A DNA stretch of 64,000 nt from Streptomyces tuirus (GTDB lineage Bacteria > Actinomycetota > Actinomycetes > Streptomycetales > Streptomycetaceae): positions 2,158,001 through 2,222,000 of the forward strand of contig NZ_AP023439.1 of assembly GCF_014701095.1 (NCBI RefSeq). The letters run 5' to 3'. A program made the translations under genes and the position numbers. Every line of letters begins with the position of its first letter. Within the stretch, counting starts at the first letter, position 1. Below are positions 59,273 to 64,000 of this stretch, piece by piece. Under the pieces are notes generated by a model that saw only the letters and a list, made by a program, of their open reading frames with translations, had not been told where the DNA came from and made no database searches.

Positions 59273-61150
59273 GTGAGCGAAGTGCCCCCCGCGACCACAG
59301 CACCGGCAGACCTCGAAGCGACCTCCACACCCCCCGGACCGGCCGGCCCCCCGCCGACCGGCGACGACCCGGCCCTGCGGGCGGCCTACCGACTGTGCCG
59401 GCGCCGTACGAAGCACGAGGACCCGGCGGAGTACGCGCTGATCCAGCTGGTGCCCGCGGCCCTGCGCCCGGCGCTGCACGCCCTGTGGGCCGCCGCCAAC
59501 GCCCTGGACGACCTGGGCGACGACCGCACCGCGCCCGCCGCCGAGCGGGCCGCCCGGGTCGGGGCCTGGATCACCGCCCTGCACCGCGAACTGCCCACCG
59601 GATCAAGCCCGGACCCGGTCCGCCGCGCCCTGGTGGACACCGCGAACCGCTGGCGCCTGGACCTGTCCGAGCTGCGGGACGCCATGGCCCAGGTCCAGGA
59701 GGACACCGGCGGCAGGCACTTCACCGACTGGGCCGAGTGGCGCGCCTGGGGCCGGGACAACCTCCTGCCCTGGTTCGGCCTGGTCCGCACGGTCTTCGAC
59801 CGGGCCGGAGTCCCCGTCGCGCTGCGGCTGGACACCCGGGAGACCTATGAGGAGTTCCTCGACGGCGTCCGGCTCACCGACATCCTCACCGACCTGGCCG
59901 CCGACCTCGCCCAGGGCGACCTCCTGCTGCCCGCCGAGGCCCTCGACCTGCACCCCGGGTCGGCGGCCGATCTGGCCCGGCGCCGCTGGAGCCCCGCCGT
60001 CGCCGCCCTGGTCACGCATGTGACCGGCCTGGCCCGCCAGTGGGTGAGCCACGAGTCCCTCACCCGCGGCATGCACCCCGGCCCCGCCACGGTCCTGCAC
60101 ACGATGGCCGCCCTGCTGCGCGCCCAGCTCGACGCGATCGACGCCGCGGGTCCGGCCCTGCTCCGCTCCCCGCCCCGGCCCGCGCTGCGCACCCGGGCCC
60201 GCATCCTCGCCCCCGCCCGGACCCGCGCGGCCCTGGCCTGGAGCCTGACCCCGCTGACGGTGCCGCCGCCCCAGCGCCCCGGCGCCCACCGGCCGCCGGC
60301 CCCCGCCGGGCCGGCACCCGCCCCCGGCACCTTCCGGCCGCCGCCGCCCCACCCGAGCGGCGCGCGGCCCCCGGAGATCCCGCCCGGTGATCTGCCCGCC
60401 CATGTCGCCGTGATCATGGACGGCAACGGCCGCTGGGCCCAGCAGCGCGGCCTGCCCCGGCACGAGGGCCACCGCGCAGGTGCCGCCGCGGTCCGCGAGG
60501 TGGTGTACGGCGCCCTGGACCTCGGCCTGCGCCATCTGACGCTCTACACCTTCTCCACCGAGAACTGGCACCGGGACCCGGAGGAGGTCGACGCGATCCT
60601 CGACCTGCTGCGCCGCGAGATGACCGAGAACCCCTTCCGCGACCTGGACGTCCGGCTGCGCTGGCACGGCCGCGCCGGCCGCCTGCCGCCCGACCTGGTC
60701 GACGTCCTCCATCTGCGCGAACGCACCACCCGCGCCCGCACCGGCCTGACCCTGACGATGTGCATCGACTACGGCGGCCGGGACGAGCTCACCCGCACGG
60801 CCGCCGCCCTGGCCCACCGGGCCCGGGAGGGGCGCCTGGAGCCCGGCCTGATCGCCGAGGACGACTTCGCCCGGCACCTGCCCCTGGCGGACCTGCCGGA
60901 CGTGGACCTGCTCTGGCGCACGGGCGGCGAACAGCGCGTCTCCAACTTCCTGCCCTGGCACGCTGCCTACGCGGAGCTGCACTTCACGCCCGGCCTCTGG
61001 CCGGACACCGACCGCCGCGACCTCTGGCAGGCGCTGGCCGCGTACACCCACCGCCAGCGGCACCACGGCGCGACTCCGGCTTCACCCCCTGCCGACGGTC
61101 CGTCAGCAGCCCACTGCTCGACGGCCCCTGCCGCGGGGCCGGGCGGGTGA
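59273..61150 (+). CDS. fusion of a squalene/phytoene-synthase-like domain and a cis-prenyltransferase
   Basis: A 625-residue two-enzyme chain. Residues about 30-300 are a trans head-to-head prenyl-synthase-like domain with both Asp-rich motifs, ALDDLGDD (79-84) and RLTDILTD (203-207). Residues 300-375 are a Pro/Ala linker. Residues 375-600 are an undecaprenyl-diphosphate-synthase-type cis-prenyltransferase with VIMDGNGRWAQQRGLPRHEGH (Asp383), TLYTFSTENW, and DLLWRTGGEQRVSNFLPWHAAYAEL. All catalytic motifs look complete. It might couple chain elongation with a head-to-head coupling step, or the N-terminal domain may only regulate. A separate uppS is expected elsewhere in the genome. Confidence 0.8.
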   Translation: MSEVPPATTAPADLEATSTPPGPAGPPPTGDDPALRAAYRLCRRRTKHEDPAEYALIQLVPAALRPALHALWAAANALDDLGDDRTAPAAERAARVGAWITALHRELPTGSSPDPVRRALVDTANRWRLDLSELRDAMAQVQEDTGGRHFTDWAEWRAWGRDNLLPWFGLVRTVFDRAGVPVALRLDTRETYEEFLDGVRLTDILTDLAADLAQGDLLLPAEALDLHPGSAADLARRRWSPAVAALVTHVTGLARQWVSHESLTRGMHPGPATVLHTMAALLRAQLDAIDAAGPALLRSPPRPALRTRARILAPARTRAALAWSLTPLTVPPPQRPGAHRPPAPAGPAPAPGTFRPPPPHPSGARPPEIPPGDLPAHVAVIMDGNGRWAQQRGLPRHEGHRAGAAAVREVVYGALDLGLRHLTLYTFSTENWHRDPEEVDAILDLLRREMTENPFRDLDVRLRWHGRAGRLPPDLVDVLHLRERTTRARTGLTLTMCIDYGGRDELTRTAAALAHRAREGRLEPGLIAEDDFARHLPLADLPDVDLLWRTGGEQRVSNFLPWHAAYAELHFTPGLWPDTDRRDLWQALAAYTHRQRHHGATPASPPADGPSAAHCSTAPAAGPGG

Positions 61151-61230
61151 TCCGGATGAGCCGCCCTGGAGCGGCACCGCCCTTCTCGCACTCCCGCGAG
61201 TAGAAACGGTTCTGCGCGTGTAGCGCGCGG

Positions 61231-61304
61231 TGGGGCGGGTGGGACTCGAACCCACGGCCGACGGATTATGAGTCCGCTGCTCTAACCGGCTGAGCTACCG
61301 CCCC
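61231..61304 (-). tRNA. tRNA-Met (CAT)
   Basis: A 74-nt cloverleaf on the minus strand: acceptor GGGGCGG/CCGCCCC, D-arm TAGCTCAGCCGGTTAGAGC, anticodon loop CTCATAA (CAT), T-arm GGGTTCGAGTCCC, discriminator A. No CCA is encoded. CAT could also be the modified tRNA-Ile2; elongator Met is the simpler call. Confidence 0.9.
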
Positions 61305-61462
61305 ATAGCGGCGTGTCGCGTACATGTGTGCGCGCCGTCTGCCGCAGCATAGCCGCTCATACGATCTCCTGCTTCGGCTGGGCGGCTTCGCACGGCCTAC
61401 GTGACCTTGAGGACTGCGCCGGGTGCCGCGCGGTTCCCGGACCAGGGAGAAAGACATGAAAA

Positions 61463-61483
61463 AGGACCCCGGAGAGGGGTCCT
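61463..61483 (-). terminator. intrinsic terminator of the tRNA-Asn pair
   Basis: AGGACCCC (61463-61470) pairs with GGGGTCCT (61476-61483); on the minus strand it is followed by TTTTT. A classic rho-independent terminator, 12 bp beyond the first tRNA-Asn. Confidence 0.9.
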
Positions 61484-61494
61484 CGTTCAACCTG

Positions 61495-61567
61495 CTCCCC
61501 CGACTGGACTCGAACCAGTAACCTGCCGGTTAACAGCCGGCTGCTCTGCCAATTGAGCTACGGAGGA
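61495..61567 (-). tRNA. tRNA-Asn (GTT), copy 1
   Basis: A 73-nt cloverleaf on the minus strand: acceptor TCCTCCG/CGGGGGA, anticodon loop CTGTTAA (GTT), T-arm CTGGTTCGAGTCCAG, discriminator G. It lies 5 bp from copy 2, with which it is co-transcribed. Confidence 0.95.
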
Positions 61568-61572
61568 CCGAG

Positions 61573-61645
61573 CTCCCCGGACTGGACTCGAACCAGTAAC
61601 CTGCCGGTTAACAGCCGGCTGCTCTGCCAATTGAGCTACCGAGGA
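61573..61645 (-). tRNA. tRNA-Asn (GTT), copy 2
   Basis: Same body as copy 1, but the acceptor stem is TCCTCGG/CCGGGGA: the sixth pair is G-C instead of C-G, a compensated change. It is first in the transcript. Confidence 0.95.
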
Positions 61646-61805
61646 AGGTCTCGTTTTGCATCGAACGTACCTACCTGGGTATCCGCCAGGGGGCGCGCGT
61701 TCGCTGCGACACATACATTAGCGCAAGCAGGGGGGTGCTCCGCCAATCGGTACTCCCCGGCACCGACGCCGCACCGGAGACCTACGCAAGGAAAGGGTGG
61801 CCGCC

Positions 61806-62111
61806 ATGCGTTACCGGCTCACGTTCGTCGCCGGAGTCGTCCTGGGTTACGTGCTGGGCACGAGGGCCGGGCGCGAGCGCTACGAGCAGCTGAAGAAGTC
61901 AGCCAGGCAGTTCGCTCAGAACCCCGCCGTCCGCAACACCGCGGAGACGGCGGCCCACCAGGGCCGCGAGTTCGCGGGCAAGGCGTACCACGTGGTGAGC
62001 GAGAAGGTAGGGGACCGCGTCCCCGAGTCGGTGACGGAACGCGTCCGCCACCTCCGCGACCGAGCCACCCACAACGGCGGCGAGGACGACTGGGGCACGA
62101 CCAACACGTGA
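61806..62111 (+). CDS. YtxH-like small membrane-associated protein
   Basis: A 101-residue protein from ATG 61806, 9 bp after AAAGG (GTG 61797 is a possible start). An N-terminal hydrophobic helix with glycine spacing (YRLTFVAGVVLGYVLGTRAGRERY) is followed by an amphipathic region (YEQLKKSARQFAQNP, AAHQGREFAGKAYHVVSEKVGDRV). This matches YtxH-like proteins linked to cell envelope or stress. A GAAA-loop hairpin follows (62134-62151). Confidence 0.75.
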   Translation: MRYRLTFVAGVVLGYVLGTRAGRERYEQLKKSARQFAQNPAVRNTAETAAHQGREFAGKAYHVVSEKVGDRVPESVTERVRHLRDRATHNGGEDDWGTTNT

Positions 62112-62133
62112 CCCTCTGATGCCGATCATGCCA

Positions 62134-62151
62134 GCGCCCCGAAAGGGGCGC
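62134..62151 (+). terminator. GCGCCCC-GAAA-GGGGCGC hairpin
   Basis: A perfect 7-bp stem with a GAAA tetraloop, 22 bp after the YtxH-like stop. Its second arm overlaps the start of the dispersed repeat copy 2. Confidence 0.65.
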
Positions 62152-62193
62152 GGGGCTGTGTCGATGTGCGGCTCCGCCGCGTGGGCGCGACCA
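62145..62193 (-). repeat. dispersed Streptomyces repeat, copy 2 (intergenic)
   Basis: The reverse complement of the 30408-30455 copy, nearly identical over 49 bp. This copy lies in the gap before the FGGY kinase gene, its usual intergenic context. Confidence 0.75.
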
Positions 62194-62282
62194 GCCCCGA
62201 CGCACCCGCACGCGAACCCGGCGACGCACCCCCACGGCGCCCACGGCCCAAGCCGGCGCAGCGGTACGGCAGAATTTTGGCC

Positions 62283-63731
62283 ATGGGGATAGTCGCCGGG
62301 TTGGACAGTTCACCCGATTTCACTCGTATCGTCGTCTGTGACACGGACTCCGGAGCCGTGCTCAGGCAGGGATATGCACCGCATCCGGTGGAGAGCCCCG
62401 AGGGCGGCGGCCGGCCGTCGGACGTCGATCCGCAGGCCTGGCTGCTCTCGCTGGGCGAGGCCGCGGGCGGCGGGCTGCTGGAGGGCGTGCAGGCGATCGG
62501 CGTCTCGGCGCAGCAGAACGCCGTCGTGCCGCTGGACGCGCAGGGCAACACCGTGCGGCCGGCGATGGTCGGCGGCGACAAGCGCACGCAGGTGGCCGCG
62601 GCCGATCTCGTCGACGCGCTCGGCGGGCGCGAGGCGTGGGCGCAGGCCGTGGGCTGTGTGCCGCAGGCCGCGCAGCCGGTCACCAAGCTGCGCTGGCTGG
62701 CCCGCACCGAGCCGGAGAACGCCCAGCGCACCGCGATCCTCCTCCAGGCGCACGACTGGCTGGTGTGGCAGCTGCTGGGCCGGCCGGTGCGCAGAACCAC
62801 CGACCGGGGCGGGGCGTCCGGCACCGGCTACTGGTCGGCGGCGACCGGCGGCTACCGGCCCGACCTCGTGGAGCTGGCGCTCGGGCACCAGGTGATGCTG
62901 CCGGAGGTGATCGGCCCGGCGGACGCCGCCGGTACGACGCCGGAGGGGCTGCTCATCTCGGTGGGCACCGGCGAGACCATGGCGGCGGCGTTCGGACTCG
63001 GCATCGGCCTCGGCGACGCGGTGGTGTCGCTGGGCGCGTCCGGGTCCGTGATGGCCGTGCACCCCGAGGCGCTGGTCGACGGGTCCGGGATGATCACCGC
63101 GCTCGCGGACGCGACCGGCATGCACCTGCCCGTCGTCACCACGCTGAACGCCGTACGGACCCTGCGCGGGGCCGCCGAGCTGCTGGGGCTGCCGGATCTG
63201 GAGAGTCTGTCCGACCTCGCGATGAAGTCGACGCCCGGGTCGCACGGGCTGGTGCTGCTGCCCTATCTGGAGGGTGAGCGGACACCGAACCTGCCGCACA
63301 CCGCCGGGACGCTCGCCGGGCTCAGGCGCGAGTCGATGAAGGCGGAGCATCTGGCGCGGGCGGCGTTCGAGGGAATGCTGTGCGGGCTCGCGGACGCGCT
63401 GGACGTGCTGCGCGGCCGGGGTGTGGAGGTGCGGCGGGTGTTCCTGCTCGGGCCGGCCGCCGAACTGCCCGCCGTGCAGGCCGCGGCGCCCATGCTGTTC
63501 GGGACGCAGGTCGTGGTGCCGCAGCCCGCGGACTACGCGGCGATCGGCGCCGCCCGCCAGGCGGCCTGGGCGCTCGGGGCGTCGCAGGGCACGCTCGATG
63601 TGCGGAACCCGCCTGCCTGGCAGGGCGCGGTGGCGCAGGTGCTGGAGCCCGGGGACGAGCTGGCCGTGGGGCAGGCGGTGCGCCAACAGTTCGTGGCGGT
63701 TCGGGAGCAGACGCACCCCGGGGCCCTCTGA
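62283..63731 (+). CDS. FGGY-family carbohydrate kinase (xylulokinase-like)
   Basis: A 482-residue sugar kinase. The N-terminal ATP-fold begins MGIVAGLDSSPDFTRIVVCD, with SAQQNAVVPLD (Gln/Asn substrate loop), SGTGYWSAATG (near 180), and C-terminal VSLGASGSVMAVHP plus LLGPAAELPAVQAAAPMLFG (FGGY signature region). It phosphorylates a ketose or similar sugar with ATP; xylulose is the best guess from overall form. It begins at ATG 62283; upstream sequence is the dispersed repeat. It has no sugar gene beside it. Confidence 0.8.
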   Translation: MGIVAGLDSSPDFTRIVVCDTDSGAVLRQGYAPHPVESPEGGGRPSDVDPQAWLLSLGEAAGGGLLEGVQAIGVSAQQNAVVPLDAQGNTVRPAMVGGDKRTQVAAADLVDALGGREAWAQAVGCVPQAAQPVTKLRWLARTEPENAQRTAILLQAHDWLVWQLLGRPVRRTTDRGGASGTGYWSAATGGYRPDLVELALGHQVMLPEVIGPADAAGTTPEGLLISVGTGETMAAAFGLGIGLGDAVVSLGASGSVMAVHPEALVDGSGMITALADATGMHLPVVTTLNAVRTLRGAAELLGLPDLESLSDLAMKSTPGSHGLVLLPYLEGERTPNLPHTAGTLAGLRRESMKAEHLARAAFEGMLCGLADALDVLRGRGVEVRRVFLLGPAAELPAVQAAAPMLFGTQVVVPQPADYAAIGAARQAAWALGASQGTLDVRNPPAWQGAVAQVLEPGDELAVGQAVRQQFVAVREQTHPGAL

Positions 63732-63841
63732 CGGTTTGACCGCCTGTCGGGTTAATTCGCTTGAGGTAACGCCGGTGGAGTGTTCGACGATAGGGGCCAG
63801 GGGCAACCACTCGCCCCGTCGTCCACTCCGAGAGAAGCAGC

Positions 63842-64000
63842 GTGCTCATACGACTTCTGCGGACCTATCTCAGGCCCTACAAGAGACCCATCACCCTGCT
63901 GGTGCTGCTGCAGTTCCTGCAGACCTGCGCCACGCTCTACCTGCCCACGCTGAACGCGGACATCATCGACCGGGGTGTCGTGAACGGCGACACCGGCTAC
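63842..64000 (+). CDS. ABC exporter, fused membrane/ATPase type (partial, first 53 residues)
   Basis: GTG 63842, 6 bp after GAGAGAAG, opens a frame running off the right edge. LIRLLRTYLRPYKRPITLLVLLQFLQ, then TLYLPTLNADIIDRGVVNGD, is the typical N-terminus and first span of type-1 ABC exporters (DrrA/MsbA-like fused proteins). The ATPase part is outside the window. It probably forms a pair with a second half-exporter downstream. Confidence 0.75.
   Translation, partial: MLIRLLRTYLRPYKRPITLLVLLQFLQTCATLYLPTLNADIIDRGVVNGDTGY

Noticed and set aside
61231-61645. tRNA cluster considered as an integration site with a mobile element
   Set aside because: No integrase, excisionase or duplicated tRNA end is found on either side within the window.

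Overview
This is about 64 kb of high-GC actinobacterial chromosome. It is very probably Streptomyces: strong G/C bias at codon third positions, frequent GTG/TTG starts, 4-bp start/stop overlaps, twin-arginine secreted glycosidases, and Streptomyces-type families (SCO2400-like, SAV_2336-like, STAS/ANTAR, MEDS-HATPase). From memory, matB and mbl lie close together in the same way in the S. coelicolor core chromosome (SCO2444 and SCO2451). No insertion sequence, integrase, prophage or CRISPR array was seen, so this is ordinary core or near-core chromosome.

Layout. (1) 1-773: N-terminal part of a zinc-ribbon membrane protein on the minus strand. (2) 1-9.6 kb: a sugar-acid and monosaccharide uptake cluster with an enolase-superfamily dehydratase, a zinc dehydrogenase, a U32-like protein, a ChvE/MmsA/MmsB-type ABC importer and a secreted aldose epimerase. 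(3) 9.7-14.8 kb: an aminotransferase with a long Pro/Ala tail, a double YCII protein, an alpha/beta hydrolase, a secreted DUF4360 protein and an Rrf2 regulator. (4) 14.9-24.9 kb: GH35 beta-galactosidase, GH51 arabinofuranosidase, an IrrE-like metalloprotein with a MAB_1171c-type membrane protein and an FAD monooxygenase, then an IclR regulator with an SMP-30 lactonase. A 13-bp motif, CGAAATCTCGAAC and variants, lies upstream of the dehydratase, the U32-like gene, the GH51 gene and the IclR gene, always in the same orientation to the gene. This suggests one regulon for arabinose/galactose-containing plant polymers. (5) 25-28 kb: an unsecreted trypsin-like protease, a PucR-type regulator and a tiny membrane protein. 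(6) 28-39.3 kb: a DUF3068 protein and then an eight-gene, mostly 4-bp-overlapping operon (GT4, three methyltransferases, a giant AftD-like GT-C, a condensation-fold acyltransferase, an EamA-like carrier, Trm112) that looks like surface-glycan assembly. (7) 39.3-42.2 kb: an unknown protein, an MFS exporter and an ATP-grasp enzyme. (8) 42.4-47.6 kb: a malonate module: FadR-type regulator, MatC-like carrier, MatB and a fused carboxyltransferase, with paired palindromic operators in the divergent promoter region.

(9) 47.6-54.2 kb: a four-gene system of a trypsin-co-occurring TCO1 protein, a trypsin-VMAP-C effector-like protein, a MoxR AAA+ ATPase and a 1085-residue SAV_2336/vWA-SPFH-like-HAD protein. 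It matches the architecture of vWA-MoxR-VMAP ternary conflict systems. The large subunit carries degenerate vWA and HAD active sites, and a six-unit 27-bp tandem repeat sits inside the operon. It is my best candidate for an under-described system. (10) 54.4-58.2 kb: an Mbl actin homologue with a degenerate phosphate-2 loop, then MEDS-HATPase, STAS and STAS-ANTAR signalling proteins and two small proteins. (11) 58.2-61.2 kb: a YihY-type membrane protein and a fusion of a squalene/phytoene-synthase-like domain to a cis-prenyltransferase. (12) 61.2-64 kb: tRNA-Met(CAT), two tRNA-Asn(GTT), a YtxH-like protein, an FGGY kinase and the start of an ABC exporter.

Family names come from recognising motifs in the translations; no database search was run. 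Operator, regulon and pathway statements are inference.
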